Of a DNA stretch of 64,000 nucleotides, positions 22,693 to 35,385 are shown in pieces (the stretch's first letter is position 1; each line of letters begins with the position of its first letter). The notes under the pieces are model-generated. The model had not been told where the DNA came from, did no database searches, and saw nothing but the letters and a program-made list of their open reading frames with translations. Source of the DNA: Gnetum montanum (lineage: Eukaryota > Streptophyta > Gnetopsida > Gnetales > Gnetaceae); the NCBI GenBank assembly GCA_015680685.1, contig MNCI01030629.1:347171-411170 (forward strand), given 5' to 3'. Both the position numbers and the translations under genes were made by a program.

Positions 22693-23330
22693 ACAGGCAA
22701 GGATTGAAAGAGATAAAGGCTTAAAGGATATTTATCTTGGATCTTTCTATGAGTTCTATAGTGAACTATTTATTTTAATCCTATAATATTCAACAAATTC
22801 AATTCATCAAAATTAGGATAAATTAATTATACCCTTTATACACTTTGCTAGTTGCTATGAAGTTGAGAAAATGAAGTGGTCAATTTGTTAAAATCCATAT
22901 AAGCATTAAAACCTTAAACACATTGAACATTAAAGAATCATAAAAATATAATTCTAGTTTTAGAAGAGGTATGCATCATTTCAGCATAATTTTGGTGTAA
23001 AGATGACCCATGAAAATTTAAAGATATCTTGATATTAATCCAAATTACTCTATTTAATTGCAAGTATAAATGCCCAATTATTGAAAAACTCATGAGTGCA
23101 TGAAATAGGGATCATTATCAAGGAAGGTGGCAGGCAAGGATTGAAAGAGATAAAGGCTCCAAGGACATTTATCTCATATATTTATGTGAGTTCTAACCTA
23201 TAAACACTTTTCAAGTTGCTATGAAGTTGAAAAAACGGGGTGGAAAAATCCTTGAAATCCATACAAGCCTTAAGACCCAAAACACATTGACAAAAATGCC
23301 CATGTGAACTTTGAAACCAAAAATACATTG
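22693..23330. repeat. Imperfect direct repeat flanking the A1 LTR
   Basis: About 22,695-22,920 and 23,129-23,330 share GGCAAGGATTGAAAGAGATA, then AAGGAYATTTATCT, then GTTGCTATGAAGTTGA and ACACATTGA. This older repeat is the site into which A1 inserted. No coding potential. Confidence 0.7.
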
Positions 23331-24500
23331 ACTTATTTCCTTCTCATATCAACATTAACTAAATTTCATTTGCTAATGTAATATGTGTCACTTACTATGT
23401 TAACTAAAATTTAGGCTTGGGATAAGATTTTTGCAAACAACCAAAATGTTAGGTAGCAGTAGGATTAACTATTGCACATTAGAGAATATAGCATAAGTTA
23501 CCTACCATGTGACACAAACTCCTTTGAAAATAATTGATATTTGTACCCTAGTAGCACAAAAATAATGGGTAAATGTGAACAAATGAACCTCATACTTTAG
23601 GCAGCTTAGCCATTTTGATATAGTTCTTGTAGAAACCCTTACCTACGTAGGGCATCTTTGCAAGTTCTAAATTTTTTTATTTAAATCCTTGCAAATTTTT
23701 TATTAAATTTATCATCATTTTCCTCAATAAACATATTAATTTTTATGAATTCATGAAATGAAAAAATCTTAAATTCATATAAAATAAAAAACAATGAAAA
23801 AATCAAAGAAAAGCCAACTATCATTTGTGAATTGGTAACCAAAACTATGGAGAAAAACCTAGTACAAATTTGGAGGAGATTTCATAATGAATTTATTATA
23901 GAATGACATGTAATTATGTCCCTAAAGAAAAGAACAAATTTGGCTAATTGCAATAACAATGTAAATTCTCAAAGGACCCTCAAAAACACACCCTTAGCAT
24001 AGCTTTTATCAAGACACCTCAAAAATCTATGGTACTCACTAGCAATCTATGAAACTTGTAGCTCTTAGTGGAACATTGGTACGTGGAACTTAGTGGAACC
24101 TATGCAGCTCAATCCTTGAATTAGAAGTTGGTGGAACTGCTTTCTATTTTTGAAAAATATATGTGTCGATACTCAATAGAAGGATTGAAATTTGACATGT
24201 AAATGAACATGTTTGCTCTTTCAAACATATTATAAAGTTTAATTTTGGATGAAAACATATAAATATAGCTTTTATATTAGGAGAATACAGAAATTGACAC
24301 TATAAAAAGTATATATTCAAGTTAGGCATGTAAAAATGTTTTTCTTATTTTAATTTATGAGAAAACGCTAATAAATGTAAACGTACTTTACATTTTAAAA
24401 TGTCCATTATAGCCTTAGCATTCTTAGGGATGGATTTTGAACTTTTAAAGATATTGAAATTTTATAATATTAATAATCCAAATGGAAATGGAAATGCTCA
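23331..24500. other. AT-rich region without a recognised gene
   Basis: A/T-rich sequence with only short ORFs; no domain, RNA gene or clear repeat was seen. Confidence 0.5.
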
Positions 24501-24509
24501 TAGTTGATT

Positions 24510-25800
24510 CATCTTTGGAACCACATCTTCAATGTGATGACATCATGAGGACTAAACCTAGTTCATTGGCCAAGGTGACAACTATGGTTGGGGTAGCAAG
24601 TAACCTCTTCTTAGTATGATCATGTCTATGACTAGGTACCACCAAGATATGTTTAATAGTTAACATAAAACAATAAATTTTCCAAAAGTTCTCTTGCATG
24701 CATAAGAGTATATGAGAATTTAAAATACATGTCAAATCATCCCATCCGTAGGACAACCCAAAGCATCATATGATCAATCCTAATGTGTTTGGATAACATG
24801 AATTACATATGTAATGCATGCTACTAGGTTCATATATCAAGTAACCTCTTTTCATTATGATATTATCCATGATTAGGTACATTGAAGACATGTTTAATAG
24901 CTAACATAAAATCACCAAGATGCTACTAGGTTAGGATAGAAAGTAACCTCTTCTTAGTATGACCATATCTATGACTAGGTACCACCAAGATATGTTCAAT
25001 AGTTAACATGAAATCATAAATTCTTAAAAAATACTCTTTCATGCATAAGAGTAGGTGGGCATTTAAAATGCATGTCAGATCATTCCATCCTTGGAAACAA
25101 CCCAAGTTATCATGTGGTCAACCCCCATGTAACTGGATAACATAAAGTACAAATGTAATGCATGCTACTAGGTTTAAATATTAAGTAACCTATTCTTAGT
25201 ATAATCTTATCCATGACTAAGTACATCCAAGACATGTTTAATAGCTAACATAAAACCACTAAGATGTTGCTAGGTTGGGATAGCAAGTAACCTCTTCTTA
25301 GTATGATCATGTCTATGACTAGGTATCATCAAGATATGTTCAATAGTTAACATGAAACCCTAGATTCTCCAAAAGCACTCTTACATGCATAAGAGTAAGT
25401 GAGCATTTAAAATACATGTCGAATCATATCATCCTTGGAACAACTCAAGGCATCATGTGGTTAACTCCATGTGTCTAGACAACATGAAGTACATATGTAA
25501 TGCATGCTACTAGGTTAGGATATTAAGTAACCTCTTCTCAGTATGATCTTGTCCATGACTAGGTATACCCAAGACATTTTTAACAGCTAATATGAAACCC
25601 TAGATTCTCTAAAACCACTCTTGCATGCTAGTGGGTTGAGACACCATGCCCCCCACCCAAGTATCCTCTTCACTCTATGACCTTGCTTATGACTAGGTAC
25701 CACCAAGATATGTTTAATAGCCAACATGAAACCCAAGATTCTCCAAAACAAATGCTTGCATGCATAAGATTAGATGAGCAATTAAAATATAATAACACTT
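24510..25800 (+). repeat. 344-bp tandem repeat with internal sub-repeat
   Basis: The marker AAGTAACCTCTTCTTAGTAT recurs at 24,598, 24,941 and 25,285. A related sub-copy occurs at 24,839, 25,183 and 25,525. Both series give a period of 342-344 bp. Each unit also has GCATGCTACTAGGTT, TATGACTAGGTACCACCAAG and CATGCATAAGAGTA. About three and a half units are visible; the last is eroded (about 25,650-25,790). Confidence 0.85.
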
Positions 25801-26900
25801 AGTACATAATACAAAGGGATTCAGATAGAAATAATTTCATAATGTCAGCATAATCCCATACTATAAAGGAGATGAAAATGTAAAGAATATAAATAAATGA
25901 ATTTTTTGCATTGATAAATTAAATGAAAACTTGTTTGGTTAAGAACCATCTAACTATGCATCATGAATTGCAATAGATTTTGATGGTGATTGAGCCACAC
26001 TAATCACTAAATCTTGAGCCCTAGTAATTGATGTTGTTCAATAATTAGTGGAATTTTCCATAACTTTGTAGATGTAGTAATGGAGCACAACCAAACCAAG
26101 CTTTTATTTTTTTTATAATTCAAATCCCTTCATCCAAGTCTTATTTCATTTTTTGTTGAGCTTCAAATCTCACATTGAAAAGGTGATGGCAATGTAAATA
26201 ATATAAATGAATGATTTTTCTACATTGATAGATTAAAGAAGAACTTATTTGGTTAAGAATAATCTAACTAAAGATCATGATTTATGATGAATTTTGATGA
26301 GGATAAAGATAAACTAATTACTAAAGCTTCAACTCAAGTAATTTGTATCACTCAATCCCCATCGAAATCTACTTTAACACTGTAGATGTAGTAATGGAGC
26401 ACAACCAAACCAAGCTCTCATTTTATTAATTATTTTATGATCTCTAGTAACATGAAGACATCATGTACCTCACGCTTTAAGCAATCCAAACCCACTATGT
26501 GTGAATAAAAGTGAATCAAATAAAAATAATTCCATAACATAGGCATAATCCCATATTGAAAAGGCCATGACAATGTACAAAATATAAAGAATGATTTTTC
26601 TAAATTCATAAATTGAATGAGAACTTTTTTGGTTAAGAACCATTTAATTGTGAATCATGAGTTACACCAAATCTCGATGGGAACAGAGCCACACTAATTA
26701 CTAAAGCTTAAACTCAAGTAATTAGTGTCACTCAATCCCAGTCAAAATCTATCCCAACTTTGTGGACATAGTAATAGAGCACAATCAAACTAGGCTCTCA
26801 TTTTTATACCATTCAAATCATGATGTCTAGTAAAATGGAAACACAATGCCCCTCATCCAAGTTTCATTTCATTTATCATATATTACATATTTGAATTGAA
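25801..26900 (+). repeat. Three-copy imperfect tandem repeat (about 310-380 bp)
   Basis: Three units share AATGATTTTTCTACATTGAT, TTTGGTTAAGAACCATCTAA and GTAGATGTAGTAATGGAGCA. The last marker lies near 26,068, 26,381 and 26,751. No protein-coding signal. Confidence 0.8.
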
Positions 26901-27999
26901 TTACTTTTTGAAATTCACATTTAAATTATATCTATATATGATTCATGAATCTTTAAAAGCAACATTTTTAAAATTATTATATGTACACAGCTTCTACACA
27001 TAATTAATAGTAGAGAACAACTCGATTTTACATGTTGTCTTTTTTAATGCTTTAACTAATAAAAATTAGAGCAAATGAGTTTAGTAAATTATCCTAGAGG
27101 ATACTTAACATACCTACCATCAACCACCTCAATAAATGCTAAGCATTTTTTTTCATCAATACACTGAAGAAGCAACAAGATATACCTAAAGTTTTAAGTG
27201 TTTGAACATCTTTCATAACTTCCAAGATCTTTCATAACATTTTTCAAAGGACGCTATCTGCAGAGTAGGAAATCACATCTTGATAGTGCCCATAGGTTTT
27301 CTTGAGGATAGTGATCACAAAATAAGAAAGCACATTCAAAAATCTTAAGCATTATTCTAGTCTCCCTTGTCATGGAAATGTAATTTTCTCTAGTTGTACT
27401 TGATTTCTTCTAAATTTGTTAAATGTTTGTATATCATTCCTCTACATTCTAGTATTCAAGATTTACAGAAGCATCACAAGTCATAGTTATCTAAATATTC
27501 CATATTTTTGTCATCACTGAAAGAGATAAAAAGAAGTTTCATGTACTATTACCATTTAACAATCATTTTCGAGTAACTTTCTAATGCTTATTTGTAGATG
27601 ATCCTCAGTATTCATTTCCTTTTGTAACTCCTAGGCCCCAAGCATTTGAATCTGCTTGCCGTATTTATTTTCATTTTATATTTCATATACATTCTTCTAG
27701 GTTCATATCTAACCAAAATCATTCTACTTTCCTTTCATTATCAAAGGATACCTGCCTAGGTGAAAAAACATTAAATCACGTTAGAGTAACAAGATAACAA
27801 AAAATCATTATTTATTACATGCTTCTATGAATAGATATATCACATATCTATGCAGATAATGTTTTCTAGTATAAAAAATAGTTTCATACAATCATAATTA
27901 ATATATATTCAATTAATAGATCATAAAATTTTTCTACTTGTAAAAATAGTTCCATACATCTATTATGTACATGCCAAATTTCAATACGATAATAGTATA
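26901..27999. other. AT-rich region without a recognised gene
   Basis: No coding domain or clear repeat was seen. Confidence 0.5.
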
Positions 28000-28770
28000 T
28001 TCATGTAGAATAGATGATTTTACTCATTTGGGAGACCTCATAAAATGAATGTAAAATATATGAGGTTGCTCGACTAAGCAACCTAAGTATATTCATGTAT
28101 AATATACGAGGTTTCTTTACTAAGTATCCTAAAAAAGTTCATGCATGATATGTGAAGTTTCCAATTTGAGCAATCTTAGTATATTAACATAAAAATATGT
28201 AATGTTTGAAGATCATCCTAATAAAATTTATGTAAGATATATGAGGTTTCTCATCCTAGCAACCTCACTATATTCATTTATAGTATATGAGATTGCCCAA
28301 CCAAAAAAATTATGAAAATTCATGTACAATATATGAGGTTACTTGTTCAAGAATCCAAAGTATATTATAATAAAATATATAAGGTTACCCGGCCACAAAA
28401 CCTAATAAAGTCCATGTAGAATATATGAGATTGCTTAGCCAACCAACCTCACTATAATTTTATATAACATATACGAGATTGTTCAACTGAGCACCTTGAT
28501 AGCATTCAGCTATAGTATATGCAGTTGCTCAACTGAGTATTCATGTAAGATATATGAGGTTTCTCATTTGAGCAACCTAAATATAGGAGAAACATTAGAT
28601 TATTCATGTAGGAAAGCATTTTTATTAAAAAAATATTTAATTTTATGATTTTTGATACTATTATTGTGGTGAATATATATGATAGAATAAATATCATGTA
28701 TACATATTATAACTCATAAAGCATTTTTATTATTTATATTACAACATATATGAGGTTGCTCGATCATGCA
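28000..28770 (+). repeat. Array of degenerate hairpin units (about 58-bp spacing)
   Basis: About twelve units of the type ATTCATGTANNATATATGAG + GTTGCTCGACTAAGCAACCT occur. The unit near 28,060 contains an inverted repeat GGTTGCT-NNNN-AGCAACC; other units are degenerate versions of the same stem. The last clear copy is at about 28,745. Confidence 0.75.
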
Positions 28771-29047
28771 ACTCCCTCATAATCCTCAATTCATGTGATG
28801 GATATTTGATTATAATTTAATATTATAATACCTAAATTACTTAGGGTTTTTCCTTTGTGACTTATTAACTTTAATGATAGATATTGTAATAAGTGATTTC
28901 TTGTATACCGGCTAACAAAAAAAGAAGGTTCATTAACATATGAAATACAAGAATTTGATTGATTGTGAATATGTTGTGAATGATATAACTTATTTAATCT
29001 CTATTATGGAATTATATTATAATGAGATAAATTATATGTTGTAATGA

Positions 29048-31690
29048 GTGACTAACATGTTTTCACTTTTATCTACACTAAATATGGATCACTTGTCAAA
29101 TGATATAAATAAGAGACATGAAAATTTATTTATAAGAAAGGTTTTCATAAAGCATGAATGTACAAAGAATGGATTCCCTGCAACAAGGATAATCTATAGA
29201 ACTCAAGTAGATAATACTATGGTAGATTCATGAAGAAAAAATAGAATGGAGTTTATATAGAATATATAGGGCATGACAGATTATTCTATTGTTTGTCTAT
29301 TTGATAATGAAATTCATGTATCTATTGAATCAATTGATGAAGAATGTCATGATTGTTATCTATTATTCAAGGATATCCTAGTAATGAAAATATGGAGAGA
29401 GGATCATGTATATGATATCTTGAATTCTCAATTTGTTTCCCTTTCAAGGAGTAGTGTTCCCAATCCTACTAAGATAAATATATGGGAGGAAATTAAGTTT
29501 CTTAATCCTAGAAAAAATAGAACAATGCATCCTATATGTAATATATTAACAAATAAAAGACCTTATAAAGAGTAGGAGAAAGGATGACATTATTGATACT
29601 AGAGAACATGAAGGAATATTAGGAACTAGAGCCTCTTATCATCTTGAGAATTTTCTATCCATCATGTATGCTAATTACTACAAAAGAAATTGTATGTAGA
29701 GTATTACTATGGGAGATATTGGGAGGACTTGGCAAATGATGTCTAGTATGAGTTGTAATGGAAAAAGGTCATACATTATGCATGAATTTGAATCAAATCA
29801 TGTTATCAAAAATGGAATCTGTATAGTGAAGATAATGAAATATTTTGGGATTGAGATTTGTAAGAAGGCTTGGCATATAATTCATGGTATTCCAAGTAGT
29901 ACATTCTACAATCACTTATGTAATTTCAAGAATGGACATCTATTTTTTTATCGTAGGAACACAAGAAAGGTAAAGTCTAGATCAAGTAAGATTGTAGCAA
30001 TAACGATTCTTGAGAGAGTGGTTGATGATATGGCTAACTAATCACTGTCAGAATGTAGACAAGTTATGAGGGATGGAACATTTGAACCAATTAAGACATT
30101 ACCTATGACTATGAGTTAACATATTTTATTAAAAATTTACATTAATCCTAGGTTAGCTGATCTGGCATTAACACCATGTAGCAAAAGTCAATTATCAAAT
30201 ATTTTTAACAAATATTGTTCAAATGTAATTTTTAGTAGAAAGCATGATTTTTCAATTTGTAGAACTTTTCATACATTAGACAAGAGAAAGACATGTATCA
30301 AGGATCCTTTGGAAAGAGATAGAATTCAAAGGGATCTTCAAAATCATTACGATTATGGATCTGTATGTAGGAACACATACTACATTCATAGGGATATAGG
30401 GACAAGGAAACCTAATAATTACATAAGTATCATTCATGATAGCATAGATAAGTCAAAAACTTCATTGTCAAAACTATTAATCTTACCTAAGGGTTTTCTC
30501 AAGAAGGAGAGGTTACAAATCTTCCTCATAAGAATTCTAGTGAAAGGATGGGAATATATAGGTTTTGGGAATTTTGGTCCATTTTACACATAAATGGATT
30601 CATAATTTACCATAACATCTTTGTCAAAATGCTTGAGAGATTTGGAGGTTAATCTTGTATAGGTACAATGTTATGATGAAGAAACAATATAATGATGCTC
30701 ACTTATAGAAGCACTACTTCACCATTCAAAAATAGTACATGGAGAACAAAATCATTTAGAATATTTAGATGAAATCAATACAAGCTCTCATTTTAAGCCA
30801 TTAACTACTACATGTTTTGTACAAATAGATAGGAGATAAAAAGAATAGATCTGTTTTCCTTTGTTTTTCATTGCATACAAGAAGAAGAATTTTTAAGGTT
30901 ATAGAGTTAAGCTTTCTTCTAATAGGGCTTACACATGAGGACATTGATGGAAGTTTTAGAAGGATTTCAATGGCTATGAGAAAAAAAGGATATAATTTCT
31001 CTACTCAAGCTTATGGACATGTATCATGTTACTGATGAAGATAATGAAAGCAACTATACTCCATATTACATTGATATGGTATATGACTTCAAAGGATTTC
31101 TTGAAGGATACATATCAAGTTAAGTCAATAATTTTTGTGGAACATAACATATTCATTATATTAGATTCTACCTAGATAAGGGAACTCCTGTGATGATAGA
31201 GAAAAGAAATATTAGGGAAAAAATCTAGTCTAAATTGTTCGAGCTATGGGAAACTATTAATAAAAATATAAGTCATTCTAGAGGTGAACCAAGAATCCTA
31301 GATACTACATTTGATCAAATGGAGTACATAATAAGGATTACAAATTACATTAGATCTCACATCAAGGTATGGAATGAGATGATGGAAGGGCTTTAGGAAA
31401 CTGATAAGCTAGAGTGGAATGAAAAAATAACTTACTAGAGAAAAGTTTTAGAAAATTTAGATTCTTTTGAAGATACAATATTATATGGGAATGCTATCAC
31501 AAAATATTTCTATTCAAGAAATCTTTAGAAGGATATTATGGATCAAGGATTAGACATTGATGAACTCAAGTGAAGAAACATAAACTTGTATATGTTGGAT
31601 TACAAAATAAGAAGCCAAGGAGGTTATTTATCCATTTTTTGATATCACAAATGGGATGATGCTTTTGGTTAGGCTAGGAGATGGAAATGA
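29048..31690 (+). pseudogene. Decayed HTH/DUF7869-type gene, possibly transposon-derived
   Basis: A chain of broken plus-strand frames covers this region. Near 29,870-29,950 it reads CKKAWHIIHGIPSSTFYNHL, resembling the winged or helix-turn-helix segment (C-K-x-x-F-...-H-G-I-S) of a large family of uncharacterised eukaryotic proteins. Near 30,160-30,260 comes SQLSNIFNKYCSNVIFSRKHDF. At about 30,815-31,030, one frame reads GDKKNRSVFLCF then FLLIGLTHEDIDGSFRRIS. This closely matches the DNC-x-x-QNKN and GHTHEDID motifs that I associate with DUF7869 proteins. Downstream YYIDMVYDFKGFLEGY also fits that domain. Many stops and frameshifts show it is dead. Whether the family is a transposase or a host gene is not settled by the sequence; no terminal inverted repeats were located. 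Confidence 0.6.
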
Positions 31691-32469
31691 AATAGGCATT
31701 ATATGGATGGATAGAGCAAGAAATATTAATCAAGGAAGGACATTATAAAAGATATAACAGTGGATTGGTTTGCACCAAAATCAAGAGTAAAGGAACAATG
31801 GATATATTGTGAATGGATATATAACTTGAAGAACAATAAAGTTAGAATAGTGTAATCTATCCAAGTGATTTTTGAATAGATAAGCAAAACAAGAGATGAG
31901 ATAAGGATGAAACTGAATAGGAAAGTAAAGATGACAATCAAAGACATGTTGTGACGGAATGCAAATGCTAATGCATAGGCTATGAATAAAATTGCATAAT
32001 ATAAAATGACAAGATGACATCCATACTCATGTTTCTTAGAATGATATGCAGATATGACAAGATTTCCTTTTACTCTCCTTATTTTCAAGTGACATGAATA
32101 ATTTTTCTAGAATGATTGAATTAACTCTATTGATGTTTCTACTAACATGTACTTTAAAATATATAAGTACTTACTTTAAGTTGATATGATATGAATTACT
32201 TTTTAATATGAATGAATATCACATAATGGTAGATATTTGCGATTATCAGTTTAAGCAATGTAGTAATTTTATGATATATTGTAATATTTTTAAATATTTT
32301 AACTTATTGATCAAAAAATTAAAAATTCTAAAGATTCTAAAAATAATGGTACATTTCAAATATAACAAAAACCTCCCTAAACCTTCTTAGATGCTTTAGA
32401 AGATTATTTCTATGCATTAGTAGTCTTCTCCTTCTATTTAGCTGATCATGACTCATTAGTCTACTAGCC
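31691..32469. other. No gene recognised
   Basis: AT-rich sequence; the opposing ORFs at 31,726-32,088 have no domain. Confidence 0.5.
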
Positions 32470-34240
32470 ATGGGTAAGAATCCTTATTTGAGGTAATAAA
32501 AAAGGACAAGTGGATGTCTAAGACGTAATAGCTGTAGGGATGTCTTGAGATTTTGGGTAATAGAGAATAAGATGGAAATTAGAGGAATGAGTAGGTTGGG
32601 TAGCCAAAGAAAAATAATGGGAACTAGTAGCATGAATATGATAGGGAGGTGAAAAAGAATGATTTAGCATAGTGGCATAATCAGACTAATAGATTACATA
32701 AGGCTTCTAAGGCTATGATGGTGATTGTTAGGGCTATTTGTAGTTAGACCAGTGGATGATGTAAGGCTTACTAGATGAGATCTTACAGGGTTTGTATTTA
32801 GGTTTGAAAGATAAAATTATGCTTCTAGCTCCAAAGGAGTTCTGAAATACCTCTAGTTGTTGATTATCTAGATGCATAGTAGATGGATTGCTCTTAATCA
32901 CTATTTTTCCCTTATCAATAAGATCCTAGATGTCATCCTTCAAATTCTTATAGTTATTTGTATCATGTCTAGCAATCTCATGATAATAACAATATTTTTG
33001 ATAGTTGTACCACTTAGGCACCTTTGGGTCACTTTCTTATCTTTGAGAAGGATCCATAACTATAAGATGTATGTGATGATAGTGTGCTCTCACTTGATCA
33101 AAGACTTGTTTCTTCTTAAGGTGATCATCCTTAAGAAGATTATTCAGAAGTAGAAAGTGCCTCATAAGTATCTTGATGTACTAGTCTCTACCCCTTTGAG
33201 GTTTGTGTTGTTGAGTAGAAGATGAAGCAACTGAGGAAGCGTTGTTTTATCCCTTAGAGAAAGAAGAAACACAGTGAGAGGTCAGTTATCCCTTCTCTTA
33301 TTTTGCAACCTTATTATCCTTGTTACGGATTGACAGAAATTCTTGGTTACCACATTGAATAGCAACCTCTTTAATGCATTTGGCAGCTAGGAAGGCATCA
33401 TTTAGAGAATGAGGCTTGAGATAAGTCATCCTTTTCTAAATGTAGTTAATTATTGTAGCTTCAAAGATGTCTTGTAGATGACATTCCTCCAAATGATATA
33501 GTAGTTTAGTCAATGCCACTATTCATTGAGAGATGAACTTATCAATGAGCTCATTTGAAGCTTGTTTAATGGTAATAAAAGACATCACACTTGTATTTTG
33601 AGAAACATTAAACTTGAATCATTCAATGAAAGCTACAATTAGTTACTTTAGAAAAGTGATAGATTCATGTGCTAAAGACATATACCATTCTAAAGCTCTT
33701 CTAGAAAGAGAGTTTGAGAAGCATCTCAACATAATGTGAGGGTAAATGGCTAGAAGCATGCATTCATTTCTAAATATGACCACATGATTTATGAGATTCC
33801 CTATTTTATCATTATATTTTATGAAATTTGAGAATGAAGTTCCCTTAGGAAGGACTACTAAAGAAATAGCAAAGCTTATGGGATCACTGAAGACCTAATC
33901 CAAGGAGATAAGAGAATCTTCTTGCATGCTTAGTACCTTGAAAATTTTATCTTCATTGTTTTGAATATGGATCATTATGTCATTAATCATTACTAGAAAT
34001 TGTGGATTTGTTCTAGGAGAGTTGATAATAGGTTAAACCATAGTAGCAAGTGGTGATGTTGAGGGAGGATCCATATAAGGAATGGGTCCCAATGTTGTAG
34101 AAGTAGGCATACCCAATGAACTTGAATTAGGTGGGTATACTAGAAAGGACGACATGACAATAGATTAGGGAAGGCTAAACAATGATAAAGTAATAGAAGT
34201 AGAAAGAGGGATGGACTGAAAAGGAGGCATGGTAGCTTAT
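32470..34240 (-). pseudogene. Minus-strand gag pseudogene (C-terminal part) interrupted by A2
   Basis: On the minus strand, from 34,240 down, the translation shows a Pro/Ser/Thr-rich segment (GMPTSTTLGPIPYMDPPST) and then a retrotransposon gag domain near 33,770-33,400 (IYPHIMLRCFSNSLSRRALE, AFIE, FKFNVSQNTSVM, KQASNELIDKFI, FEATIINYI). It then shows a linker and a half zinc-knuckle (CYYHEIARHDTNNYKNL) near 32,980-32,930. Numerous TAG/TGA/TAA stops occur in an otherwise continuous frame. The domain order matches Tat/Athila-type Gag. Its N-terminal continuation is at 46,662 and beyond, in the same frame once the A2 insertion is ignored. Confidence 0.8.
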
Positions 34241-35219
34241 TAATGAAGTGTCATAAGTCAATGCATCGACTAGGCCACGTATACGCGGCCGCGTCGATGT
34301 GGGCCCATCGACGTAGCCACCCTACATCGACGTGGCACCGTTTATGCAGCCACCTTTCCCAAATCTATAAATATGAGGACCTTTCGCATCATTTAGGCAT
34401 CTTTTGAGTAGTTGTAGCGAAGCTCTTGCAGTTTGCTCCCGCAAGAGATAGAATATTTTCCAAGTGCCTGTAGCAGGTGTAAGAAAAGTGATTGGATCTT
34501 TATTCAAGCGTTGATGTATCTGAGCCCATTGACGTGACGGAAATAAAGACGAACAATTCAAGCAATCCTTGTAGCATTTGGACTTAGTTATTTTATGCAT
34601 TTATTAGTTAATATGTTTATGATTTGTTAGTTAATGTGTTTATGCTTTATTAGTTAATTACTTATGTTTTCATTATTAATTACTTATGTTTTCATTATTA
34701 ATTACTTATGTTTTCGTTATTAATTACTTATGTTTTCGTTATTATAAATTCAATCGCTATTGTTTATTCATAGTTTGTTAAGGCCATAAGTATGACCAAC
34801 TCGAACATAATCCAACGCTTGGTAAGCCCAGTGACACTTAATGTCTGGTAACCCAAAAGCATTAGGAGATGCTCAGAACATGCTCGGAAGATGGTACTGG
34901 ATTCCTATGTTAGAAATAGTTAAGATTTAGATTAAGATAATTTTAGATTAATTAATGTTCTATCCTTATTTTCCAAAATGATTAGCCACCAAAAAGATAA
35001 TTAAAAAGATATAAAAATCATTAGCCTTAGTCTCACTTAACCAATGTAAACAGAGCTTCACAAGTGAGATTAGGATGACAACGACTGTTCTAACCCAAGG
35101 TTTCATTGGTTAGAAGTCTGGTGTATGTTAAGTGCTTACAATCTACAAATTTCGATCAAGTTGCGTGTGAACGCTCGTGATTCATATGGTTGGGCGTAGG
35201 GATACCTAGCTGCTCATCA
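34241..35219 (+). repeat. 5' LTR of A2
   Basis: It begins TAATGAAGTG, where the 3' copy has TGATGAAGTG (the TG end has mutated to TA), and ends GCTCATCA. U3 has an inverted repeat CGTCGATG...CATCGACG (34,292-34,313), followed by the TATA box TCTATAAATATGAGG near 34,365. Four copies of a 22-bp unit (TAATTACTTATGTTTTCATT) lie at about 34,662-34,745; the 3' LTR has fewer. Confidence 0.9.
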
Positions 35220-35238
35220 TTGGTGCCGATTTCGGGGA
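35220..35238 (+). other. Primer-binding site of A2
   Basis: TTGGTGCCGATTTCGGGGA directly follows the LTR end and is a mutated form of the tRNA-Asp-type site seen in A1. Confidence 0.8.
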
Positions 35239-35385
35239 CTGTTAGTCTTACATGCATCATCTAACATTAGTGGAATTATCATTTAAGTCATTGGAACAAA
35301 CCCAAGGGAGAAACATTTACGCACACTAGGCGAATTCAAGTAAATAGTGAGGTACACCGATTATATGGACCATCTAATGTCCAAC

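Noticed and set aside
31726-32088. Minus-strand hydrophobic ORF
   Set aside because: AT-rich, no domain, opposite strand to the DUF7869-like relic; probably chance.
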